Source of the DNA: Gyrodactylus bullatarudis
Lineage: Eukaryota > Platyhelminthes > Monogenea > Gyrodactylidea > Gyrodactylidae
NCBI GenBank assembly: GCA_012064415.1
Contig: SSNU01000138.1
Span: 62,001-126,000, forward strand
Length of the DNA: 64,000 nt
Reading direction: 5' to 3'
Positions 45,696 through 56,375 of this stretch are shown here, in pieces. The position numbers and the translations under genes are program-made. Each line of letters begins with the position of its first letter. Positions within the stretch are counted from its first letter, which is position 1. The notes beneath the pieces were generated by a model. That model made no database searches, was not told the origin of the DNA, and was given only the letters and a program-made list of their open reading frames with translations.

Positions 45696-48600
45696 ATGAT
45701 TAAAGTTATTTTTGCATTCGCCATTACAATCTCAACAGCCTGTTATGGATTCTATGAAATCTATCATTTTCGGATCACGAATGAAGATGCTCTTTCAAAG
45801 TTTACAACAGAGTTTAGAATCTTCAACATGAGGTTTTTCGCTGATTTAAATGATCGTAATTGGTCTATCATTGAGGTGAACTATCAGCTCATCATACCTT
45901 CAATGGTAGGTATGATTACACTTTCGGTGATTATCTGTAACATTTTCAAAATATCCATTGAGAAAAGGTACTTCCTCCAGATGGTTATGATGCTCATCAT
46001 ACACTGTAATCTCTTCTCCCTCCAACTTGTCATGAAGCAGATAATTTTTTCAACTCTCCTTTTAACTGTACTCATTCATACAAATCATGTACCATTGATT
46101 AGTTATTTGGTTGTGCTATTCACTTTGAACTATTCTGACAACCTGCAAAAGTCAAATGATTTTTCATCTCACCTTGAACTCATAATATTCACGTACAGCT
46201 TTCAGTATTCGATTTTAAGAATTCACACAGTTGCCAGTGAATGGAAGCTCTTAGAAAATTTGACTATTTTGAAGAAGTTGATTGTATTTGTTGAGTATCT
46301 TTTCTATCCTGTATTTTCACTCATGGGTACAATGGTGGATTTTCGTACTTATTATACAAATAAATTGGATAATTTAGGCGTAAGTTTATGAATTGAATTT
46401 CTATTATTCGGGTCCAAGAGAAATAGAAACATTTTATAGCTTTTTGAATAAATAGTCTATTATTGATATTTAACTATAGATTTCAAGTGGTCAGTACGAG
46501 ATGAGAAATAAATTGAATTGTCGGAGAATTAATTTGTCAAGAATTATTCGGGAAATTGTGTTTGTTCTATTCCAGTATTATTTCTACTATGTTTTTACAC
46601 ACTACTTTCCAATATATATTTTCGCAATCTGGAAAAACCTTGAGGATAATCCTGGTTTTGGAATCATATGGGCTGACTATTTGGCTTTGTTCTTATTCTA
46701 TGTTGTATATGAAATCACATACAGATCATCAAGATTAATCCTTGATATAAATGAGCACTTTGTCATGAATAGAAGAGAAGAGCAGCCAAAAATGTTTCCC
46801 AATGGTCCGAAATGTTTCTTCTACTTTCAAGATACAGTGGATTTATGGAGAAACTTTGACATAGGTCTGTATATTTACATTAAAGAGTGAGTATTTTAAA
46901 AACTAACTAGTTATTTAAAGTGAATATTCAAGTTATTAATATACCATTATACGCCATCTGTAGCTCAACTAAAAAAAGAGTTCAAAGAGTTTCTATTTCG
47001 AAATTAATTAATACTAAATCAATACTCTAATCAATGATAATAATAATAATTAATCTGCTAAGATTGAGAGTATTAATTTGGTTAGAACTCCTTCACAAAT
47101 ACAATGATAGGTTTTGTATCAACAGCACTATTATTTTTCTTATCTTCGAATATTCTACTAAACATTTGATCTTTAGTTATTTTTTACCGTGATAATTAAT
47201 CATTGAATTTACAGAAGAAATTTTTTTATTGGAACATATTATTTTTATTGGAACACGAGTAATTACTAATACTCCCCCCTAATTAAGTATTATTTATCTC
47301 GACCAATCAAAATTTATGATGTATTTAGATCGTATTCTTGTCTTGACTTTGGATTTATTTCATATGTGAGTCATTATTCACTACATGTATTATTAGTAGA
47401 ACCTCAAAAATATGACTTATAGGAATTCTTTAGCGCGGAAAATTGAAATTATGTATTTTTGGTTTTTTTCAGTGCATATTTCAAGCATATATTAGTTTTC
47501 AGTAACTACTTAAACGATAATAATTTTTACTTAATATAAATTTAAATAAACTAAACTTTTGACACAATTTACTTTTCGCTTGCAGATCTTACACCAAAGA
47601 TTTTTCTCTATTTAGTTTCGGTGAATTCATCAGGAAACACTTTAACTTTGAACTCTACTGTCCTGTCAATTCTTTTCTTAAAGTTTTGACAGTTTCACAG
47701 ACTAAAATATAACTTTTTTGATTTTTTGAGGCCCTAATCATTAGTTTTACGCTATGAATGTAATATATATGTTGGAGCTAGATTCGTCTTAAGGCTATTC
47801 TAGCTAGCTAGATTGGTCTGAAATATTACTCTCTGCCCTTTTTGTTAACCTCGAATACACCATGTAATGTTCATCATTAAATTTATACATTTTTAGAATT
47901 ATAATGGTCTGAACTGCTAGATTCGTCTTAATTCAGACTTAATTCTATTAGTCTGAAATATTTAATATTTATTCCTCTCTACCCTTTTTGTACACCTTGA
48001 ATACATCATGTATTAGTCATCATAAAATTTATACATTTCTGAATTATATTGTATTTATTTATTTATTCTTACATGCACGATCAGAATGGCATTTAGAATT
48101 ACAGAGAATATTCTTCTTCCTGCATAGACACCTTCTAGAATCACAGCCACTCGTACAACTACACTTCAAAAATCCTTGTCCTCCTGATCGAGACTGACAG
48201 GTGCTGGCTGAGCGTATAGAGAGGTCGTTACGACTGGCATCCGTAATTATTTCAAAGTTCTCTTTTGTCTTCGTTATCTATGAACGACACATTAACCCCT
48301 TCGATATGTCATGCTCTGTAGCAATCTTGAATGAACCATTTGTCTCATCAATGACCTTACCGATGATGTTTTTGTCATCTGATTTGGGCCTATCAATTTC
48401 TGGAATTGGTACTAGGATAGAATCTCCGATGTCAATAGGACTCAAATATTGTCCATTCAACATTTTTGATGCCGCTTTTTCCATTGATTTCGAAGAATTT
48501 TTTCTCAAACCGTGGAGTAGGTCTGCTCTTTGTCGACGAATATCTTCTTCGTTGTTTCGTCAAAAATCTCATCTTGAAAATCGTCTTCTTTGTCTTCTAT

Positions 48601-50544
48601 AAAAAAATTATTATTATTAAAATTAAACGAAATACCATTTTCTAGATGATTTCTAGAATTCAGGTCTTGACCAAACAAGCAAAAGTAAGGAGAACAGCCG
48701 ATTGAACGATGGAATCTTTTATTCTTCATAACCTGGGCGTATTTTGCCCCATCAGCCCAATTACGTAAAATATCTTCTACATCTCGGTTAGCTCTTTCGA
48801 CTGATCCTTGTGTTTGACTATGACGGGGCCATGAACAATCTGCATTCCATGAAACTTATTACAAAGCTCTTCAACTGTGGTATTTTTGAATTCTCTACCG
48901 TTATCTGCGTGCAGTTTTGTAGGATGACCAAAATCACAAAATATTGAGATCAGATTCTTTGTTATTTCATCAGCTGTTTTGGTTTTAAGAGGTCTTAAAA
49001 GAACATACTTAGTGAGGTGGTCTTGATAAACCATAAAAAATTTGTAGTATCCATCTGGTGATGATTGATAATCAGTTAGGTCTACTTGAACTCGTGAATT
49101 GAATTATTTTACGCACGATAAGCACAGAGATATAAACTTTGAAATTTGTTCTTGAGTTATATTCAAATAAAATTTATCTCAGCTTTTGTTCTCACACGAC
49201 CTGCGTGTCCAGTATCAAAATGACACTTACTGATCAGACGAAAGATTTCAGACTGTCATACATAATATTTACGCTCATTTTGATTTGGAAGCTTTGAGTA
49301 AATTCGGAATTCTTTATTGATAAGCTCTAGACCGAATTTCTTCTTAAGTTTGTATATTGCTGAATCTGACTTATTATCCGAATTCGAATTCGAAAGCTTT
49401 TCAATACCTGAATCATAACGTTCGTCTGTCCAAAACTTGTGGTTATCTTTAACGGTATTTGCGAGCCATTCGTTAAAAGCTACTTCCATTACGTCATTCA
49501 TGGTAATACAATAAATTGAATTATGTTGAATAACAATGACAGGTTTAGTATAGTGTAAATTTGTGCTTAATTATTATTGGCTAATAAAAGTCATGAATTT
49601 ATCCAAAAGGGGCTTTTCTAATATTCTAGAGGGGTTTAGCTGATATAATGTTTAAACATTTTGAATAAATTATCTTTGTGATAAAATAAATAAATAGAAT
49701 TCTAAAATGATCACAGCCCAAAGCGATATGATCAAGGTCCCACAAATTGGTCCGAAACAAATGAATAATTGCTATTGGTCAAGACAGCCCCTTTCATGTT
49801 CTTGTAAAATATATATGTAAAATGCTCAAGTCGGTGTAAGGTCTGAAGAGAGCCGACGAAAATAAAAGCTTTTATTCACCTAACCCCTTTCGTCGTTCTA
49901 ACTACCAGCATGACCATTAGTCAGCGCCCCCAAAATATTTTCGAGGAAATAAGGCAATTAATGTCTCAAAAAAATGTATAAATTTTATGATGACTAATAC
50001 ATGTTGTATTCAAGGTGTACAAAAAGGGTAAAGAGGAATAAATATTAAATATTTCAGACCAATCTAGCTAGCTTTATTTTTTCCAGTTACATTTTTATTA
50101 AATCAATGAAAGATTCAAGAATGCCAAAATCAGTTTCTATTATCCTCAGCTTCTTATTGGTTTTGTTCTACCATGGATTATATTTGGAAAATAGTAAGTT
50201 TTTCAGTACGAAAATTATTTTTAGTCTATTGGATGTTGATGAACATCCTTCTAATGGGACTAACAAAATATTTAAGAAGAAAATTCACTCAATCAAAATT
50301 CGAGAAATCCGTAAATGAATTACTCAACTCATTTGAACTAACAATATTTGCTTTATACTCTAAAAAATTTATATCTGGTTCGATTGAACAAGATTTCAAT
50401 CTTGATTATCGAATTCTGAGAATATTTATTCATCTTATGAACAAAAACTCTTGCTTATTATTCTGCTATATGTTCAGTTTGAAATTTCTTCTTAAAAGGA
50501 ACAATAATGTATTCGTTTATATTAATAAAATGGAAGATACATGA
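45696..50544 (+). CDS. HHAT: MBOAT acyltransferase, HHAT-like, copy 2
   Basis: Paralogue of 37201-39884. Exons 45696-46379, 46480-46886, 50087-50193 and 50225-50544 join in phases 0, 2, 1 and code 505 residues, close to human HHAT. The large first exon corresponds to three exons of copy 1. Matching blocks are YPVFSLMGTMVDFRTYYTNK, CFFYFQDTVDLWRNFDIGL (Asp of the HHAT group) and, after the third exon begins, SIILSFLLVLFYHGLYLEN with the MBOAT His 38 residues after the Asp. The last intron is 31 nt (50194-50224); removing it restores the W-x3-N spacing seen after the His in HHAT. The 3.2-kb second intron contains a MITE and an integrase transposon whose right end lies 14 bp before the splice acceptor. 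The start is the first ATG of the frame; an upstream exon is possible because an AG acceptor-like site is near 45680. Confidence 0.75.
47399..47734. mobile_element. MITE with GGGCCTCAA-type ends, copy 2 (336 bp)
   Basis: Starts GAACCTCAAAAATATGACTT and ends ATTTTTTGAGGCCC, flanked by TA; related to 40159-40648 at both ends. Lies in intron 2 of HHAT-like copy 2. Confidence 0.55.
47803..50072 (-). mobile_element. KRBA2/Ginger-like integrase DNA transposon, inactive
   Basis: Bounded by inverted repeats: GCTAGCTAGATTGGTCTG at 47803-47820 and its complement at 50055-50072; inside, about 90 bp around 47957-48046 match 49972-50060 inverted. Minus-strand pieces between 49501 and 48054 give an N-terminal region, a zinc-binding part, an integrase core with MVYQDHLTKYVLLRPL (first Asp) and LHADNGREFKN (second Asp), a SIGCSPYFCLFGQDL segment, an SH3-like region with GDSILVPIP, and a C-terminal Cys-rich CXC-type module (GFLKCSCTSGC, CRKKNILCNSKCH). 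That combination is known from KRBA2-like genes and Ginger/Ty3-derived transposons. Stops and frame changes show it is dead. It sits in intron 2 of HHAT-like copy 2, opposite strand. Confidence 0.75.
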
Positions 50545-51080
50545 TTGAAATGAAATGAAATGAAAATTTTTTTGAACAATACATATGTTCTCATTTGCAA
50601 TTATTATCTTCAAATAGAAATATTATTAGAAAATAATTTTTGTACAAAAATAAAATTTAATTAAAATTCTATGTTTATAAAAGAAATAAATGAATCTTCG
50701 TTGTGAGACTTGATGAATTATAAATTTCAAAGAGTTGATGCATTCATCCAAACTAGTATTATAATATTAGTAATTTACGATCTAACATTATATCTCATGA
50801 AAATGTCTAGTATTTTGTTCCCATTCGGTCATTTTCATTATTATTCATTTTAATCAATTATCATTCATTTATTTTTTCTTCACTTATCATATTTTGCTCA
50901 AATGCAATATTTTCCATGCTGAATTAAAAAATTTGGATTTGAGAAAAATTTTCTTTTGTTAGAAAACCTGATCAAAACCTGAAATTTTACCTTTCTACGA
51001 GAGAAGTGTTGAGACTAAATTAATATACTAATACAATTTATGACTAATTTTATCAAATATTTGATACGCCAGGGGCAGAG
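50545..51080. other. 3' flank of HHAT-like copy 2
   Basis: AT-rich with several AATAAA-like hexamers (for example near 50685); no gene seen. Confidence 0.4.
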
Positions 51081-51103
51081 TTGAATAAAAAATAATAAAA
51101 CAT

Positions 51104-51131
51104 GCAATGTAGAAACTCAGTTTCTACATTG
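51104..51131. repeat. Perfect 13-bp-arm hairpin
   Basis: CAATGTAGAAACT, one base, then its inverted copy. A third copy of TTTCTACATTG follows at about 51165. Located just outside the large palindrome. Confidence 0.6.
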
Positions 51132-51332
51132 TTCATGCAAACGAGCAGTGTATACACTGTTTTTAGTTTCTACATTGCACGTAACATACATATATAGGGA
51201 TATTGACAAAAAATGTATATATGGGTAGGCTATTTGACAAAAAGTGTATAGTATTATCAAAAATTCAGTAGTTGTATACGGTCTATTATCAAATGTCATA
51301 TGTGTGTTCGAGATTTTCAAAAATAAATAGTA

Positions 51333-51480
51333 TTTTACAATTAATGTATACATTGTGGGGGGGGTTTTACCAAACCTGAATATGTTTTTACGATTAATGT
51401 ATACATTGTGGGGATATTTACTAGACCAAAATAGGTTTTTACAATTATTGTATGCTGTACCATGTACATTGTATATTACA
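51333..51480. repeat. Degenerate tandem repeat of about 50 bp
   Basis: Three units start TTTTACAATTAATGTATACA, TTTTTACGATTAATGTATAC and TTTTTACAATTATTGTATGC; two carry TTGTGGGG after the ATACA. The same units recur inverted in the right arm at 52990-53110. Confidence 0.6.
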
Positions 51481-51557
51481 TCCCCATCCCCAAAAAATCA
51501 TGAAATAAGATTTAAAAGCTTTCGATTTGCGTAATAATTTTAGTTAAAGTTATCATA

Positions 51558-51839
51558 ATGAATCTTTCAACATTTGATTCGAAGCAATATATTTTGGAGT
51601 ATCTGCAAATCCAATCCAATGAACTCAAACGAACTTATCGAACTGCTATTTCGACCCCCATTTATTTCAAAGCTGAATGTTTGAATAAAACCTGTTCTTT
51701 CAAACTAAGCTGTGGTAAGAGAAAAGATGGTTACTTTCACATAACAAATCAAGTCCATCATAGTTGTGATGGAGAAAGTTATCACTTAATAATTCTATTT
51801 AGAAACTCTATAAGCCACGAAAAAGACAAATACAGTTAA
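51558..51839 (+). CDS. 93-aa Cys/His protein in left palindrome arm
   Basis: Identical to the reading frame in the other arm. The sequence has a C-x4-C-x5-C stretch (CLNKTCSFKLSC), a DGYFHIT strand and a final HHSC. This Cys/His layout resembles the N-terminal zinc-binding part of Mutator-like transposases and related element-encoded proteins, but the match is weak and no catalytic domain follows. No promoter was recognised. It may be a remnant domain of the parent transposase or a small element protein. Confidence 0.45.
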   Translation: MNLSTFDSKQYILEYLQIQSNELKRTYRTAISTPIYFKAECLNKTCSFKLSCGKRKDGYFHITNQVHHSCDGESYHLIILFRNSISHEKDKYS

Positions 51840-52635
51840 AATTATTTTTAAGGTAGCATATATTTTTGGGCATTCTATCCAGTGGAATCGTGACCTTTGA
51901 TATTTGTTTACATTATGGTTTTCCTATGTCTACGTGTATTTTTAAATGAAATACATTGGGATGCCTGAAATACGCCTTTTATTACAATATTCTTCTACTT
52001 CAATGCAATGTCATTGGAATAATTCGTCCATGCAATCTTTTAACAATTCTCTATAAGATTGCAATGCTCCCCACCCATCCCTCTACAGTGTAGTCTACCC
52101 CTACCTTACACAATGTGAAAAAAAATTGACTTAACACAGAGGATATCTTCCTACCCCTTTCACTAATTCTTATTTTTATTTCGCGTTAATCGCAATCAAC
52201 TTATTTTTGAGGAGGAAATTGTTTGTTTTCACACTTGACTACTTGTCATTGAAACAAAAAAATTTCAAGGGTCTGCATAAACAATTGAGAAAAAATAACC
52301 AACCTTTTTGCCTCAGTTAAATGATAGATCTCTATTTTGTTATCAAATTTATTCAAGATATGATTGTTAAGTAAAAAGTAGCCGTGCAGTGAAAATTAAA
52401 AATCTTAAGAAAAATAAATATTTATTAACTGAAACTTTTTTTATTAGACGAATTATTCCAATGACATTGCATTGAAGTAGAAGAATATTGTAATAAAAGG
52501 CGTATTTCAGGCATCCCAATGTATTTCATTTAAAAATACACGTAGACATAGGAAAACCATAATGTAAACAAATATCAAAGGTCACGATTCCACTGGATAG
52601 AATGCCCAAAAATATATGCTACCTTAAAAATAATT

Positions 52636-52917
52636 TTAACTGTATTTGTCTTTTTCGTGGCTTATAGAGTTTCTAAATAGAATTATTAAGTGATAACTTT
52701 CTCCATCACAACTATGATGGACTTGATTTGTTATGTGAAAGTAACCATCTTTTCTCTTACCACAGCTTAGTTTGAAAGAACAGGTTTTATTCAAACATTC
52801 AGCTTTGAAATAAATGGGGGTCGAAATAGCAGTTCGATAAGTTCGTTTGAGTTCATTGGATTGGATTTGCAGATACTCCAAAATATATTGCTTCGAATCA
52901 AATGTTGAAAGATTCAT
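52636..52917 (-). CDS. 93-aa Cys/His protein in right palindrome arm
   Basis: Same protein, residue for residue, as 51558-51839, in the inverted arm. Identity of both copies implies a recent duplication or ongoing arm-to-arm gene conversion. Function unknown; see the left copy for motifs. Confidence 0.45.
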   Translation of the reverse strand: MNLSTFDSKQYILEYLQIQSNELKRTYRTAISTPIYFKAECLNKTCSFKLSCGKRKDGYFHITNQVHHSCDGESYHLIILFRNSISHEKDKYS

Positions 52918-53120
52918 TATGATAACTTTAACTAAAATTATTACGCAAATCGAAAGCTTTTAAATCTTATTTCATGATTTTTTGGGGATGGGGATGTAAT
53001 ATACAATGTACATGGTACAGCATACAATAATTGTAAAAACCTATTTTGGTCTAGTAAATATCCCCACAATGTATACATTAATCGTAAAAACATATTCAGG
53101 TTTGGTAAAAACCCCCCACA

Positions 53121-53880
53121 TAGGACATATTCAAACCATTGTTAAAGCTTGTTATGATATCTATCAAGATTTTTCGATTAACTTGAGTTCACTCTTCTTG
53201 TTTCATATCAAGAGACTTTTTAATTCCTCACGAAGAATTTGATATTTTGAAACTTTTTGTGTAGGAATAGATAATTCTCATTTTTGATAATTCATTTAAT
53301 TGTCAGTGGAGTAAGTCCATATTATTTCGCTAAGAATCGAGTGGGGTTTGTCTTTGATAGTTAATCTGTCTTCTTGAGAGAGATGTTTCTTCATGATGTT
53401 GTTTTAATGAATGAAAGAGAAAACAAATGAAATTCTATGTGACTGTGATGAGACCTCCCCAATCTCATTTGTAAGACAAATCAGAAGAGTTGCCCGATAT
53501 TTTTGATGATTTTGTGGACCCCAATTATTCATGTTTTACCCCCCCCCCCTTTTACACTTAAAAAATCAAAATCACAACTAGGCAACTGAGGACCCCATAT
53601 TTATGTTTACTAATGTAAGATTCCAGAGATTTTATGCCACTTCTAAGAAAAAAACTTGTTAAAAACTTTTAGGGCCTCTGGTGGCCGTAAAAAAATTTTG
53701 AGAGAAAAAAGAATAACACCATGAGAATCAGCTCAAAAAACTACACCATATATGTAAAATTCAGCTTGGTTGATTTTTTAGTATTGCACCGTGTAATAGT
53801 TTTAATACAGATGGGGCTGTACAGACAACCTTATTTCATTCTAGGGTTAAAATTCGGAATAAGAGTTTTGTCTAGTCTTT
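53121..53880. other. Spacer with a poly-C run
   Basis: No gene recognised. A run of 11-12 C at about 53538-53549 is notable in this AT-rich DNA and may be a sequencing-sensitive spot. Confidence 0.35.
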
Positions 53881-53893
53881 ATTTATGAGTGTA

Positions 53894-54060
53894 TTAATAC
53901 TGATGATCTCTGATGGATTTTGTGCCTGTAAAAAGGTTCTCGTTTAATCTCTCCTCTAATTTTCTGCACGTGTATCCAATGTATTCTGATTGACAAAAAC
54001 ATTTGAGCTTGTAAACAACGTGAGTCTGTATAAGAGAATCTAACTTGTCTTTTAAGTGGA
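53894..54060 (-). pseudogene. GIY-YIG endonuclease fragment of a Penelope-like element
   Basis: The minus strand reads LKDKLDSLIQTHVVYKLKCF, then CQSEYIGYTCRKLEERLNEN before a stop at 53896-53894. VVYKLKC and EYIGYT are the two halves of a GIY-YIG nuclease core and the Arg in RKLEERL is at the expected place. The reverse transcriptase is missing here, so this is an isolated relic, unrelated in position to the larger Penelope-like copy at 57.5-59.4 kb. Confidence 0.6.
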
Positions 54061-54086
54061 TTTACACTTAAGGCCAACTATGCCTA

Positions 54087-55300
54087 AGAGAGGATTTGGT
54101 GGAGAAACTGTAATAGGATGGGGTTTTATTAAAAACGAAAAGAGAATATTCTGCCTTTTAAAGAGGAGCTCGAAAATTGAAATACAGTGAACTTCCTAAA
54201 AAAGTAAAAGTAAGAAGATGATCTGTCTAAAATATTTTAACCTCTCTACTAATGAGTAATGAGATGAATTTAAGATTTTTTCTCTCCAAGTCAACCCACT
54301 TTAAGTGCTTCTATCTCTCTTATTTCAAGTTCAATTGAAAATTCGAACATGTCATCTATGTCTATCCTTATATCACCAGAATAAATTTCTAATTCATATC
54401 TTCTAAAACAACAGAGTTCATTATTTTTGATCCTAGCTCACTGAATTAAACACTATTCGATGCAGAATCATAAGTTGAGTCAACTTGAAATAGGCAAAAA
54501 GGGGGTCTTCTATACGATGACTCAGTTAGAAAGAGTATGGCTAGTTGTTCGGCTTGGTTAAAAGAGGGGGTCTCTTAATTGTGAAAACGACTTTTCGTAT
54601 AGATTTTCCAAAAAATTGAAATGAGTTTAAAAATTAGAAACGGTGTTCCCAGGCAATATTTTGCAATGGAAATTACCCAGCTGACTCAACTTATGATTCT
54701 GCATCGAATAGTGTTTAATTCAGTGAGCTAAGATCAAAAATAATGAACTCTGTTGTTTTAGAAGATATGAATTAGAAATTTATTCTGGTGATATAAGGAT
54801 AGACATAGATGACATGTTCGAATTTTCAATTGAACTTGAAATAAGAGAGATAGAAGCACTTAAAGTGGGTTGACTTGGAGAGAAAAAATCTTAAATTCAT
54901 CTCATTACTCATTAGTAGAGAGGTTAAAATATTTTAGACAGATCATCTTCTTTATATACTTTTTTAGGAAGTTCACTGTATTATTTTTCAACAGGATAAC
55001 GTCCCATGTCAACGATCAATTTCTACCAAAAGTTGGTTTCAAGAACATGGAATCATTTTGCTTGAATGGCCATCTAGAAGTCTAGATTTGAATCCAATTG
55101 AAAATCTCTGGAGAATTCTAGCTAAAAAGGTCTATGAAAATGGGGGAAAGTTTAGTAATAAAGATGAATTAATAAAGTGCATATTTGGAGAGTAGAAAAA
55201 AATAGAGAGAGAAAATATTATAAATCTATACCAAAAAATGCTTATCACTGGTCCAAAAGTATGGAAATTTCACCAAATAAAAGTGAAAACTTTATTTTGT
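54087..55300 (+). pseudogene. Tc1-like transposase remnant, split by a MITE
   Basis: Before the MITE, GFGGETVIGWGFIKNEKRIF matches the central GGGSVMVWG-type block of Tc1 transposases. After it, IIFQQDNVPCQ carries the second Asp of the DDE/D triad and SRSLDLNPIENLW the region of the third acidic residue (Glu in PIEN). The usual 25-30 residues between these blocks and the first Asp region are missing, and a stop (about 55195) cuts the C-terminus, so the gene is dead. Confidence 0.78.
54185..54978. mobile_element. Tc1/mariner-type MITE with 300-bp inverted arms
   Basis: Starts CAGTGAACTTCCTAAAAAAG and ends with its inverted copy, flanked on each side by TA (54183-54184, 54979-54980). Arms 54185-54484 and 54683-54978 are near-identical inverted copies; the 198-bp centre is unique. 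It is inserted in the Tc1-like transposase remnant. Confidence 0.82.
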
Positions 55301-55660
55301 CAATTTAAATTTCAATAAAAAGGGTAATCTTGTAATTTTGCATCAAATCGAAAGAAATTACTACATTTGATTTCTGCATATATTGCTAAACCAAATGAAC
55401 TATTTTGGAAATTAATATCATTTAAAATAACCATACAACAAGTTTTTACCTCTTCCGGTGCGGATGGACATATATGACCAAATAATTTAAACCTACATAA
55501 TCTTGTTATTTTTCAATATTTCACAAAGATATTTTTCTCACTTAATTATGATGTGATCATTCTAATAATGTGATTTTTTCCCGACGTTTTAATTTTCTCT
55601 ATTTCAAAATTGCAGTTTTTATTTAGAGAATTTTTTCTGATTTATTTAAAAATATTTTCT
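55301..55660. other. Spacer with a piggyBac-end candidate
   Basis: No gene. GCGGATGGACATATATGACC at 55459-55478 resembles GCCGTTTGGACATATATGTC at 56434-56453 on the other side of the piggyBac remnant. Confidence 0.35.
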
Positions 55661-56375
55661 ATGGGAAAAACAATGTATATCAAAGCGACATATAAAGAAT
55701 CAAGAGTGGGCAAGTTGTCCTTATTCCATATGCTGAAAACTCTGATGAAGAATTAGAAGAGTCTGAAGACCAAATTGATTATTTATGCTCGGCTCTTCCT
55801 TTATTCAAAACTTCTCCACAGGAAACAATCTAAACTGTATTGATTTTCCGAAACATGAGAGATACAAGATTACATCCTAAAGTCAACATAAGAGTCTTTG
55901 CCTAAAAATAAGAATCATATTCTATGCTTCGATAATTATTTTATAAGTTTGAAATTGATCACAAGATAAAGATCTCAAAAAAGATAAAGGCGGCTACGAT
56001 TCACTCTATTCGGAGTCTGAAAAACTTTTGCTGTTACTGAGTCCGTTTCAAAAAGCAGTAAAATATTAGATATCAGTTTATAACAAGTCAATGGGTGGTG
56101 TTGATCTATTCGATTCTTTCATGTCTAGATACCAGCCGTACCTGAAGAAGAAGAGGATGTACCACTCGCTCAAGAAAAATCTTATGAAAAGTAATGAATC
56201 AATGCTTCAATTGTCCTGTGAGTCAGTTGCCTCTATGAAACATCTCCCAGCTAAAGTCGAGAATCCCAATTCACGCAAAGGCTGTTCAATCTGCAAAATA
56301 AAGATATCTACCTATTGTATAACTTGTTTTATTGTATTTCAAATGAAGAAAGCTGCTTTAAAACCTCAATCCTGA
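55660..56375 (+). pseudogene. Decayed piggyBac-type transposase
   Basis: The C-terminal third is an open frame (56091-56375) that begins MGGVDLFDSFMSRYQPYLKK, the piggyBac signature containing the third catalytic Asp, and ends in a Cys-rich GCSICKIKISTYCITC module like the C-terminal zinc finger of the family. Upstream, HILCFDNYFISLKLIT (about 55915-55965) matches the DNFFTS-type segment with the second catalytic Asp. Stops between them make it a pseudogene. Confidence 0.75.

Larger units (their letters stand above)
51354..53120. mobile_element. 1.77-kb palindromic element, arms about 675 bp
   Basis: Left arm 51354-52028 and right arm 52447-53120 are inverted copies, essentially identical through the coding part, around a 418-bp loop. 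Outer ends are GTGGGGGG-type, with a tandem repeat just inside, as often seen in foldback and Mutator-like elements. Each arm carries the same 93-codon frame. Outside the arms the flanks are unrelated. Confidence 0.8.

Noticed and set aside
50194..50206. A 13-nt intron as the real splice unit in HHAT-like copy 2
   Set aside because: The 31-nt alternative uses the same donor, keeps frame, has a better acceptor tract and matches family spacing; 13 nt would be below any animal intron I know of. Kept only as an alternative.
53006..53242. 78-codon frame with tandem MYTLIVK-type units
   Set aside because: The repetition simply translates the 50-bp tandem repeat at the palindrome end; the same units read on the other arm in another setting.
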